A stretch of 14,527 nt of DNA, taken from the NCBI GenBank assembly GCA_041685075.1, contig JAWLGN010000135.1, positions 1 through 14,527 on the forward strand. Reading direction: 5' to 3'. The notes beneath the pieces were generated by a model, which ran no database searches, was not told the origin of the DNA, and saw only the letters and a list, made by a program, of their open reading frames with translations. The DNA is from JAMCRM01 sp041685075. GTDB taxonomy: Bacteria; Acidobacteriota; Terriglobia; Bryobacterales; Bryobacteraceae. Positions 1 to 6,881 of the stretch are shown here, piece by piece. Position numbers and translations under genes: made by a program. Numbering within the stretch: the stretch's first letter is position 1; every line of letters begins with the position of its first letter.

Positions 1-2578
1 TGTCAGACCAGGTGAAGCTGCTGTTGAAGGTGACGGGCCCGGTCCTGCGCTGCACCTGAAAGACGGCCGAATCGTACTGCCAGGAGCCGTCGGTGCGGAT
101 TTCGTGAGTGGAGACGAACTGCGGGAAGGGCCGCCGCGCGGGAGTGAACGGGGTGGTGCCGGCCTGTGGCTTGTTGGTGTCCAGCATGTAGTTCATGCCG
201 GAGCCCCGCGCCCCGATGTAGGCCGCGCGAAAGTGCAGGCCCAACACCGACGCGTCCAGGCTGGCGTGGTACTGCCGGATCACGCCTTCCTCGGTGCTCA
301 TGGGATACGAAGTCACGCTCTGGCCCGGGAGCAGCGCCGATGACGGGTTGCTGGGGAACGGCCGCGGGAAGCTGAGCCACGGCGAGGTGCCCACCATCTC
401 GTTGGTGTAGGTCTCGGTGATCTCGAAAGGATTGGCCGCGCTCACCCTGCCGAACAGGCCGTAGCCCGGGTTTTCGGTGAATTCGCCGTATCCGGCGCGG
501 AGCACGAGCTGGTCGGTCAGGCGGTAGGCGCCGCCCACCCGCGGGCGGAAGTTGGTGGTCTTGGCCTCCGGAATGACTTCGCCGACCGCCACCGGAACCG
601 ATTCGGGGAAGTAGGGACTGACGGAGGTGAAGGTGCCGGGCGCCACGAACAGGGTGGCGGTGGAGGGGTCCCAGTTGGCCATGAAGCCGTCGTCGTAGTA
701 GGGCGTGTCGTAGTAATCCCAGCGCAGGCCGAAGTCCAGGGTCAGCCGGGGGCTGACGCGGAAGGTATCGGCCAGGTAGGCCCCGGTCTGGTTCTGGCGG
801 ATCAGCCGGTTGGGCCGGACCGCCTGGCGGGTGGCGGTGGCCGGAATGCCGAGCGCGAAATCCGCGAAGGCCAGGCCGGTGAAAGCGCCGGTGAAGGTGA
901 AGGCGCCCCAGGCGTTTTGCGGTACCGTGTCGTCGCGCCACCGCAGCCGCAGGTGCTGCACTCCCGCCCGCACGGTGTGGCGCCCGCGCGACCAGGTGAT
1001 GCCGTCTTCCAGGCTGACGAGCCCGTCGTCATGCGCCACGAACTTGTCCCGCCCGCCGGGATAGGCAACCGCCAGCGGCGTCAGGCCGGAGATCGCCACG
1101 GTGGGGAAGCCCACGGCGTGAAGACCCTTCGGGTTCACCCCTTGCAGCCCCACGGTAGTGGCCACCTGGTCACCGTGCATCGGGTCCACGCTTTCCTCGC
1201 TCTGCCCCTGCTTCACCTGGATGGTCGTACGCGCGAATTTGAGATGGTTCACGAGGGTGGGGGAGACCTCCTGCACGTCGGCGATGACGAACCCGCGGTA
1301 ACGCGGTGAAAGGGTGGAGGCGAACTGGTGCGAAATGCTGCCCGGCGCCACCGTGGCGGTCTGATTCATCATCCATCGCGCGTAGAGATTGTTGCCCCGC
1401 CACAACCGCTGGTCCACCCGCGCGAACGGCCAGACGCCCTTATACATATCCGACCCGTACGGGTGTACCCAACTGTAGTTCTGGGTATAAGCGCCCTCCT
1501 CTCCGGTGTTGGGGCTGGGGAAGTAGCCGAGGTACTTGAGCGCGACCGAGTTGATGCGGTTGGAGGGGATGATGTTGCCGGGGAAGGGCTGGTTGTTGCG
1601 CGGGTCCCGAATGGTCACCACGTTGCCGCCGGGCGCGGTCAGGGGGTCCAGAAAGGCGCTGAAGTTCCAGTTGCGCATGGCTTCGGTCGGCACGTCGGAA
1701 AAGCGCGTCTGGGCGTAAGGATGCTTCTGGTACATGCCGCCGCCGTGGATCCAGGTGCGGCCGTAGAACAACGGGAAGCTCACCTCCCCGAAGGCTTCGC
1801 TCAGCTTGTAATCCGGGCGGGCGGGTTCGAAGTAGGAGCGGGCATCGAAGGACGAGTTGGCGCGCTTGTAGTAGAAGGTTCCGTGGAAGCCGTCGCCGGC
1901 GCGCTTGGAAACCATGTTGAAGTTCACCGGGCGCGCCGTCTCCACTCCCGCGCCGGCGATGGTCACCTGGGCCACGCCGAAGTGGGCCGGATTGCCGGTC
2001 TGGTCTGTGATATCGTGCGGCACGCCGTCAACGGCCCAGGTCTGCTGTTGCCGCGAGGAGATGCCCGAGATCACGAGGCCTTTGCCGTTGCCCTGCACAG
2101 CGGGCGCGGTGGTCAGCAGGGAGAGCGCCGAGGGATGGCTTTCGGCCGCCGGCGCATCGTTCCACTTCAGCTCGTAGTCCACCGGGTGGGTCACGGCGCC
2201 GCTCTCCGATTGAAGCGGCGATGGGTTATCGAAGACAGTGACGGTTTGCTCGGAGTCCTCCGGTGGTAGTTGGATATCCAGGGTTCGGGTCTGACCCGGT
2301 TCGAGCAGCACGGCTTCCGCGACGAACAACTCCTGGACACTTACGCGGTAGAAGCCGGGCTGCAGAAAAGTCACTTCGTAGACGCCGTCGGCTCGCGTGA
2401 CAACCCGCCGGGAGGGGGCGAAGTTTTCCGGCTCCGTAATTGCCACCGTCACCTCTTCCACCGGCACGCCCTTGGCATCCCTTACGGTGCCGCGCAGCGT
2501 GGCGGTTTCCGGCTGAGCGCATAACAGCGCCGCAGAAGCGGTCATAAGGACCAGCAATCGGTTAAAATCGAAGCGCAT
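1..2578 (-). CDS. Oar-like TonB-dependent outer-membrane receptor, 3' end cut by window edge
   Basis: The frame stays open from the ATG at 2578 to the left edge (859 codons read). Residues 1-21 look like a signal peptide (basic start, LLVLMTASAALLCA, then Q). Residues about 24-105 form a carboxypeptidase-regulatory-like beta-sandwich (ATLRGTVRDAKGVPVEEVTV, then GVYEVTFLQPGFYRVSV). About 110-235 resembles a TonB plug (WAVDGVPHDI; NFNMVSKRAGDGFHGTFYYKR), and the rest is rich in aromatic, beta-barrel-like strands. Oar-type proteins usually exceed 1000 residues, so the last barrel strands and C-terminal aromatic residue lie outside the window. Members of this expanded acidobacterial family are thought to import large or carbohydrate-derived substrates across the outer membrane, but the substrate cannot be read here. 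The start has no good Shine-Dalgarno sequence (CTGAATTACGCT precedes it), so the start is supported mainly by the signal peptide. It is divergent from the barrel gene at 2787. Confidence 0.88.
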   Translation of the reverse strand, partial: MRFDFNRLLVLMTASAALLCAQPETATLRGTVRDAKGVPVEEVTVAITEPENFAPSRRVVTRADGVYEVTFLQPGFYRVSVQELFVAEAVLLEPGQTRTLDIQLPPEDSEQTVTVFDNPSPLQSESGAVTHPVDYELKWNDAPAAESHPSALSLLTTAPAVQGNGKGLVISGISSRQQQTWAVDGVPHDITDQTGNPAHFGVAQVTIAGAGVETARPVNFNMVSKRAGDGFHGTFYYKRANSSFDARSYFEPARPDYKLSEAFGEVSFPLFYGRTWIHGGGMYQKHPYAQTRFSDVPTEAMRNWNFSAFLDPLTAPGGNVVTIRDPRNNQPFPGNIIPSNRINSVALKYLGYFPSPNTGEEGAYTQNYSWVHPYGSDMYKGVWPFARVDQRLWRGNNLYARWMMNQTATVAPGSISHQFASTLSPRYRGFVIADVQEVSPTLVNHLKFARTTIQVKQGQSEESVDPMHGDQVATTVGLQGVNPKGLHAVGFPTVAISGLTPLAVAYPGGRDKFVAHDDGLVSLEDGITWSRGRHTVRAGVQHLRLRWRDDTVPQNAWGAFTFTGAFTGLAFADFALGIPATATRQAVRPNRLIRQNQTGAYLADTFRVSPRLTLDFGLRWDYYDTPYYDDGFMANWDPSTATLFVAPGTFTSVSPYFPESVPVAVGEVIPEAKTTNFRPRVGGAYRLTDQLVLRAGYGEFTENPGYGLFGRVSAANPFEITETYTNEMVGTSPWLSFPRPFPSNPSSALLPGQSVTSYPMSTEEGVIRQYHASLDASVLGLHFRAAYIGARGSGMNYMLDTNKPQAGTTPFTPARRPFPQFVSTHEIRTDGSWQYDSAVFQVQRRTGPVTFNSSFTWSD

Positions 2579-2786
2579 AGCGTAATTCAGTCCTGGGCCG
2601 GTGCCACAGGCACATCGCCGCCCGGGGCGGAAAGTTTCGGACGTACGCCCCCGCGGGCCGGTTACCATATGTTCTAGCACGGGTACCGAAACCCGGGAAA
2701 CGGCACTACCGTCTACCATCGTTCACGGTGCGGGCGTCCGGAACCGGGAGCGTCCCTGCGCGCCGTACGCAAACCGAGGTGACTGG

Positions 2787-3611
2787 ATGAGAATACCGAT
2801 CGGCGGCCGGTGGGCCGGAATCTTCCTCTGCGCGCTTCTGACAGCAGGCGCCAGTGGTCTTCGAGGGCAGACCGCGGCCGTCGCGCCCGCGGAAACCGCT
2901 GCCACCGACGACGAGGAGAGGCATCCCTGGGAGTTTCCGATCCGGCGCCCCAAGGTGTCCTTCGGTATCCGCGCCCGCACCTTCCCGATGCGCTCCCTCA
3001 GCGTCATGGGCAACCAGACCAGTCTGGGCACGGCAGCCGAAAACGGCACCGTGGTGGACCGGCACGGCAACATTACCTCCCGCGCCTCCCGTATGAGCGG
3101 CGGCCCGGTAGTGGAAATTCTGCTGGGTGAGAAGCTGAAACTCAGGACCGAGGTGCTGTATACCCGCCTGGGCTACGACAACGTGACAAACACCTTCTCG
3201 GGCGTTGACAACCCCGCCACCAACGAGGACGAGCGCACCCGCTCCACCGTCAGCGAGAATACCCGCGCGCGGCTGTTCGACATCCCCGTGGTGCTGCAGT
3301 ACGGCAAGCTGACGCGCGAGGGGCTGCTCTCCCGGGTTTTCTTCACCGGCGGCGCGGCGGTGCGCACCGTGTCGAAGATTCGCAGCAGCACGAGGATCAC
3401 GGCGCCGGACGGCGAAGAAACCAGCCACCAGATCAGCGCCTCGCCGCGCAACCGGAACGTGCTGGGCGGCGTAGTGGGGATCGGGTTTCGCTTCATCGAC
3501 GACTTCAGCGTGAACGTGACGCCGGAGTTTCGCTTCACGCGCTGGGCCGGCCCCAGTTTTCAGGGGGCTCCGTTGAACCAGTTCGAGTTCGGCATCGGAA
3601 TATCCTACTGA
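2787..3611 (+). CDS. Predicted outer-membrane beta-barrel protein, function unknown
   Basis: A 274-aa protein starting at the ATG at 2787, chosen because GAGGT lies 6 nt upstream and a signal peptide begins directly (MRIPIGGRWAGIFLCALLTAGASG, cleavage around residue 24-27). The same frame is open upstream to an ATG at 2601, but that stretch has no signal peptide and arginine-rich composition. After a low-complexity Ala/Glu/Asp linker (about 28-48) the chain alternates hydrophobic and polar residues in strand-like blocks (KVSFGIRARTF, VVEILLGEKLKLRTEVLYTRLGY, GIGFRFIDDFSVNVTPEFRFTRW) and ends FEFGIGISY, with the terminal aromatic expected of a barrel recognised by the BAM machinery. Size and strand count suggest a small barrel of about eight strands (outer-membrane beta-barrel/PorT-like superfamily). 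I do not recognise a specific family. The gene stands alone, divergent from the TonB receptor and convergent with the peptidase. Confidence 0.75.
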   Translation: MRIPIGGRWAGIFLCALLTAGASGLRGQTAAVAPAETAATDDEERHPWEFPIRRPKVSFGIRARTFPMRSLSVMGNQTSLGTAAENGTVVDRHGNITSRASRMSGGPVVEILLGEKLKLRTEVLYTRLGYDNVTNTFSGVDNPATNEDERTRSTVSENTRARLFDIPVVLQYGKLTREGLLSRVFFTGGAAVRTVSKIRSSTRITAPDGEETSHQISASPRNRNVLGGVVGIGFRFIDDFSVNVTPEFRFTRWAGPSFQGAPLNQFEFGIGISY

Positions 3612-3676
3612 GCGCGGGTGTGCCGGGGCGCGGCCTGCGGGCGAGTCCCTGAGCGAGGTCTGCCGCGGCCGGCGGC

Positions 3677-4972
3677 TTAGCAGACCAGCTCGTCGCGTCC
3701 GATGCGGAAGCCGTCCAGGTTGCCCAGCACCGTGAGGGCGATCTGCTTGGGGTCGAAGAAGGTCCGGGCCACGCGCTGCACATCCTCGGCCGAAACCGCC
3801 TCGATGGATTCCACCAGTTCGTCCAGGCTGAAAAAGCGGCCGAAGTACATTTCCTGGCGGGCGAGGTTCGACATGCGCGCGGAGGTGGACTCCAGGCTCA
3901 GCATGAGGGATCCCTTCAGGTGGTCCTTGGCGCGGCGCAACTCCTCGTCGTTGACCGGCTCGTCCTTGAGCCGCTTGAACTCCTTGACGATGGAGGCCAC
4001 CACCTTGGGCGCCGATTCGAGCGAGGTGCCTGCATAGATCGACAGGCAGCCCGTATCCCGGTAGGGACTCAGCTCGGAGAAGACCGCGTAGGCCAGCCCC
4101 TGGCGCTCCCGGATATTCTGGAACAGCCGCGAACTCATTCCCCCGCCGAGCATGGCGTTCAGCACATAGCAGGCGAAGCGGCCCTGGTGGGGCAGCGGAT
4201 AGGAGGGCACCCCCAGGCACAGGTGCACCTGTTCCAGCGATTTCTTACTGCGCAGCGCGATGCGCGCGTGCGTGGCGGGTGTGTTTTCGGCCTCCTGGGC
4301 GCACCCGGGCGCCAGGCCGGCGAAGTACCGGCTCGCCAGATCCACCATGCGCTCGTGCCTGAGATTGCCCGCCGCGGTCACGATCAGGTTCGAGGGTGAG
4401 TAGACGGTCCGGTAGTAGTCCCCGATCATACCTGGGTCGAAGCGCTTGACGGTCTCGCGCGTGCCCAGGATGGGCTTGCCCAGAGGGTGGTCCTTCCAGA
4501 AGTTGGTGGCGAAGATTTCGTGCACCAGGTAGTCCGGGCTGTCCGCCTCCATTTTGATCTCTTCCAGGATGACGCCCTTCTCTTTGGCGATGTCCTCCTC
4601 GCGGAACAGGGGATGGAGCACGAGGTCGGCCAGGACGTCGAATGCCAGGGAGAGATGCTCGTCCAGCACCTTGCAGTTGTAGCAGACCAGCTCCTTGGCG
4701 GTGAAGGCGTCCAGGTTGCCGCCGATGGAGTCCACCGAGCGGGCGATGTCCTCGGCCGAGCGGTTCTCGGTGCCCTTGAAGAGCATGTGCTCGATGAAGT
4801 GGGAGATGCCGTTCTGCTCGGGAGTTTCGCGGCGCGAACCGCTGCCCACCCAGATGCCGACCGAGGCGGAACGGACGTGGGGCATGGTTTCGGTAATCAC
4901 CCGCACGCCGTTGGCGAGGGTGGTCATTTCGATTTCGCGCACTGCGCTCGGGGATGGGCTGGTACTGGACAC
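3677..4972 (-). CDS. M16B family zinc metallopeptidase (processing-protease-like)
   Basis: A 431-aa protein of typical length for single-chain M16B peptidases (YmxG/MPP-beta-like), which work as two-domain clamshells on unstructured peptides. Residues 16-230 form the catalytic half: the inverted zinc motif HFIEH is at 58-62, and the third ligand is most likely Glu138 in ILEEIKMEADS. Residues 240-431 are the second half, with GGGMSSRLFQNIRERQGLAYAV at 276-297, including the Arg and Tyr conserved for substrate-backbone binding. The start is a GTG at 4972, preceded on its strand by AAGAAGG at a suitable distance; an internal ATG at residue 16 (MTTLANGVRVI) is the alternative and has no Shine-Dalgarno sequence. 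No signal peptide is visible, so it is predicted cytoplasmic. It is divergent from rlmN with 62 nt between, and convergent with the barrel gene. Confidence 0.92.
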   Translation of the reverse strand: MSSTSPSPSAVREIEMTTLANGVRVITETMPHVRSASVGIWVGSGSRRETPEQNGISHFIEHMLFKGTENRSAEDIARSVDSIGGNLDAFTAKELVCYNCKVLDEHLSLAFDVLADLVLHPLFREEDIAKEKGVILEEIKMEADSPDYLVHEIFATNFWKDHPLGKPILGTRETVKRFDPGMIGDYYRTVYSPSNLIVTAAGNLRHERMVDLASRYFAGLAPGCAQEAENTPATHARIALRSKKSLEQVHLCLGVPSYPLPHQGRFACYVLNAMLGGGMSSRLFQNIRERQGLAYAVFSELSPYRDTGCLSIYAGTSLESAPKVVASIVKEFKRLKDEPVNDEELRRAKDHLKGSLMLSLESTSARMSNLARQEMYFGRFFSLDELVESIEAVSAEDVQRVARTFFDPKQIALTVLGNLDGFRIGRDELVC

Positions 4973-4986
4973 AGAAGACCTTCTTC

Positions 4987-5034
4987 ATTCTAGCATTCGC
5001 GCCTTCGGGCGGGGCGCTGATAAAATGGGTTCAG
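4987..5034 (+). promoter_or_regulatory. Extended -10 promoter for rlmN, possibly leaderless
   Basis: TGATAAAAT (5018-5026) matches an extended -10 element (TG-N-TAAAAT). No -35 hexamer is visible 16-18 nt upstream. A start site about 7-8 nt after the hexamer would fall at or within 1-2 nt of the ATG at 5035, which itself has no Shine-Dalgarno sequence, so the message may be leaderless. This is inferred from spacing alone. Confidence 0.4.
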
Positions 5035-6093
5035 ATGGTCCAAACCCTTGTAGGGATGGAATTTAGGGATATTCAGGAGGCGCTCGGCGGGGAGCAGCCG
5101 GGATACCGCGCGCGGCAGATCTACCAGGCGCTCTACCGCGGGCGGGTGGAGGCCATCGCGAGCATCACCACGCTGCCGGCCGAGTTGCGGCGCAGCTTGG
5201 CCCAACGCTTCCCACTAGGCATCCCCGGAATTGCCCGGCGATACGATTCGGAGGACGGCACGCAGCGCTACCTGTTGGCCCTCGGGGACGGCCGCACGGT
5301 GGAATCGGTGTGGATGCCGGAAGAGGGGCGGGACACGGTCTGCATATCGAGCCAGGTAGGCTGCGCGGTGAACTGTGGTTTCTGTATGACGGCGCTGCTC
5401 GGCCTCGAGCGCAACCTCACCGCCGGGGAGATTGTGGGGCAGGTGCTGGCGCTGGCACGGGAGAATGGCGCGGGCGGCGAGCGCGCCCGGTTGAACATCG
5501 TCATGATGGGGCAAGGGGAGCCGCTGCTGAATTTGCCCGCAGTGCTGAAGGCCTGCCGCATCCTGCTGGACCCGGAAGGCATGGCGATCTCGCCGCGCCG
5601 GGTGACGGTTTCCACCTCCGGGATCATCCCCGGAATGGAGGTGCTCGGCCGCGAGCCGCTGCGCCCGAAATTGGCCATCTCGCTGAACGCCTCTACCCAG
5701 GAGACCCGGGAGCGGCTCATGCCCATCACCCGCAAGTACCGGCTGGGCGAACTGATGGAGGCCTGCCGGGCGTATCCCCTGCGGCCGTGGGAGAGGCTCA
5801 CCTTCGAATACGTGCTGCTGAAGGATGTCAACGACGGCGATGCCGATGCGCGCCGGGTGGTGAAGCTGCTGGGCCAACTGCGGGCCAAGGTGAACCTGAT
5901 CGCGCTCAACCCGGGCCCCGGCATTCCCTATGCAAGCCCCGAGCCGGAGCGCGTGGAGAGCTTCCAGGCGATCGTGCGGCGCGCGCTGCCCTGCTTCGTG
6001 CGCAAGCCGCGGGGGCTGGACATCTACGCCGCCTGCGGGCAGTTGAAGCGTGCCGGCGGCAAACCGCACACTGGCGCGCCGCTTGCCCCGTAA
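5035..6093 (+). CDS. rlmN: Dual-specificity RNA methyltransferase RlmN (23S rRNA A2503 / tRNA A37 C2-methylation)
   Basis: A 352-aa radical-SAM enzyme that methylates C2 of A2503 in 23S rRNA and, in E. coli, of A37 in some tRNAs. The [4Fe-4S] cluster motif CxxxCxxC is at Cys110, Cys114 and Cys117. The SAM-binding GEP motif is in MMGQGEPLLN (157-166). The two redox/methyl-carrier cysteines are Cys103 (CISSQVGC) and Cys334 (DIYAACGQL), equivalent to E. coli Cys118 and Cys355. The motif usually read SLHA is SLNA here (217-220). The N-terminal part (about 8-60) is the HhH-like RNA-binding domain. I chose the ATG at 5035 because LVGMEF resembles family N-termini; the ATG at 5056 is possible, and the open frame upstream to 4954 overlaps the peptidase start and looks non-coding. 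Both key cysteines being present favours RlmN over the resistance enzyme Cfr, together with its chromosomal setting. The copper-storage-like gene follows after 8 nt. Confidence 0.96.
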   Translation: MVQTLVGMEFRDIQEALGGEQPGYRARQIYQALYRGRVEAIASITTLPAELRRSLAQRFPLGIPGIARRYDSEDGTQRYLLALGDGRTVESVWMPEEGRDTVCISSQVGCAVNCGFCMTALLGLERNLTAGEIVGQVLALARENGAGGERARLNIVMMGQGEPLLNLPAVLKACRILLDPEGMAISPRRVTVSTSGIIPGMEVLGREPLRPKLAISLNASTQETRERLMPITRKYRLGELMEACRAYPLRPWERLTFEYVLLKDVNDGDADARRVVKLLGQLRAKVNLIALNPGPGIPYASPEPERVESFQAIVRRALPCFVRKPRGLDIYAACGQLKRAGGKPHTGAPLAP

Positions 6094-6101
6094 CCGTTGG
6101 C

Positions 6102-6461
6102 ATGCCCCACCAGACCGAGCTTACCGGCGAAATGCGGGAGTGCATTCAGGACTGTCTCGACTGCGCCCGCATGGCAACGGAAACCGTGACCCACTGCCTG
6201 CTGTTGGGGGGCAGATACGCCGAGGCGTCGCACATCCGGAACCTGCTGGATTGCGCGGAAAGCTGCGCGGCGAGCGCCGGCTTCCTGCTGCGCGCATCTC
6301 AGTATCACGCCCGTATGTGCGATGTCTGCGCGGAGGTCTGCCGCGCGTCGGCCGATAGCTGCCAGGCATTCTCCGGGGAGGATGACACTCTGCTGCGCTG
6401 CGCCGAAACGGCCCGCCGCACCGCCGAATCCTGCCGCCGCATTTCCATGGCGATGGCCTAG
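6102..6461 (+). CDS. Cytosolic four-helix copper-storage-like protein (DUF326/Csp3 type), Cys-depleted
   Basis: A 119-aa helical protein with 12 cysteines at 14, 18, 21, 32, 51, 55, 73, 76, 80, 87, 100 and 111, spaced CxxxCxxC and CxxCxxxC on one helical face, as in DUF326/Csp3 proteins that hold many Cu(I) ions inside a four-helix bundle. There is no signal peptide or Tat motif, so it fits the cytosolic Csp3 class rather than exported Csp1. Compared from memory with Bacillus subtilis Csp3 (19 Cys), several core positions are replaced: Ala25 and Thr28 in helix 1, a His at 44, Ser83 in helix 3, and Ala104 and Thr107 in helix 4. The start at 6102 lies 8 nt after the rlmN stop with only a weak ribosome site, suggesting co-transcription and coupled translation with rlmN. 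The family is clear; copper storage as its actual role is inference. Confidence 0.85.
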   Translation: MPHQTELTGEMRECIQDCLDCARMATETVTHCLLLGGRYAEASHIRNLLDCAESCAASAGFLLRASQYHARMCDVCAEVCRASADSCQAFSGEDDTLLRCAETARRTAESCRRISMAMA

Positions 6462-6727
6462 CACATCCCCAATATTGGATCTGCGGATCCGAAAAAAATC
6501 CCCTTTGCGGCTTGCGCGCCCGAGCGTCGGAATTGTAATCTAGGGTGTTCCCAACACCCAAGGTGACGGCTTAGGAGTGTAGGGCGCGGGACGGCTGCAT
6601 ATCGGGTATTCCCCGTGCCCAGGAAAGCAATGAAAGATCTTCGGCGATGCGCGGCTCGGGGTGGAGCGTGCCCGGTGGCATCTACCGGCAGACCGGACTT
6701 GCCGGCGACGCTGCGCCCGAGAGCTCG
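6462..6727. other. Gene-free stretch with small palindromes, no recognised RNA
   Basis: No credible coding sequence between the copper-storage-like gene and the pyrophosphatase promoter. Right after the csp stop are a 10-bp palindrome CCAATATTGG (6469-6478) and a short hairpin GGATC-TGCG-GATCC (6477-6490) followed by seven A. A 7-bp perfect hairpin GGGTGTT-CCC-AACACCC lies at 6543-6559. None has a downstream T tract, so none is a standard terminator on the plus strand. A 70-codon frame from 6647 has no ribosome site or family likeness. The stretch overlaps no recognised riboswitch; a fluoride-riboswitch-like fragment was considered and set aside. Confidence 0.5.
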
Positions 6728-6756
6728 TTGAATCCGATGCTTCTATCCTTTATACT
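6728..6756 (+). promoter_or_regulatory. Sigma-70-type promoter of the first pyrophosphatase gene
   Basis: TTGAAT (6728-6733) and TATACT (6751-6756) are separated by exactly 17 nt and match the -35 and -10 consensus at 4/6 and 5/6 positions. Transcription would start near 6763, giving an untranslated leader of roughly 120 nt before the ATG at 6882. It is the only good promoter in the 420-nt gap. Confidence 0.65.
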
Positions 6757-6881
6757 GTGGTTTAACATACACTGTTCCCTTGGTTCACCTTCGAGCAAGT
6801 CATCTCTCCGCAACGCTTACCGAACGGGGCAAGCTCGCCGGGTGCCCGGGAATCCATAAACGTCTGGAGGGTTTCACTCGA

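Noticed and set aside
1328..2269. 313-codon plus-strand open frame inside the TonB receptor gene
   Set aside because: The minus strand encodes a continuous receptor with recognisable domains; the plus-strand product is Val/Gly/His/Arg-rich and unlike any protein.
3612..3676. GC-rich hairpin in the convergent gap between the barrel and peptidase genes
   Set aside because: GCCGC-GGCCG-GCGGC is only a 5-bp stem without T tract; such stems are frequent by chance at this GC content.
2706..4220. Long minus-strand open frame across the barrel and peptidase genes
   Set aside because: Runs across the junction of two well-supported genes in another frame, low-complexity Arg/Gly/Ala product with no ribosome site.
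6645..6712. Fluoride-riboswitch-like fragment (GGCGATG ... CATCTACC) before the pyrophosphatase
   Set aside because: The required CGCC partner of the first stem is missing at the right distance, the pseudoknot does not form, and the fragment lies upstream of the predicted transcription start.
6647..6859. 70-codon frame in the gap before the first pyrophosphatase
   Set aside because: No ribosome site, spans the predicted promoter and leader, and its product resembles nothing.
6780..6881. Upstream ATG extension of the first pyrophosphatase
   Set aside because: The extension is polar and lacks a ribosome site; GGAGGG precedes the ATG at 6882, which leads straight into a signal-peptide-like segment.
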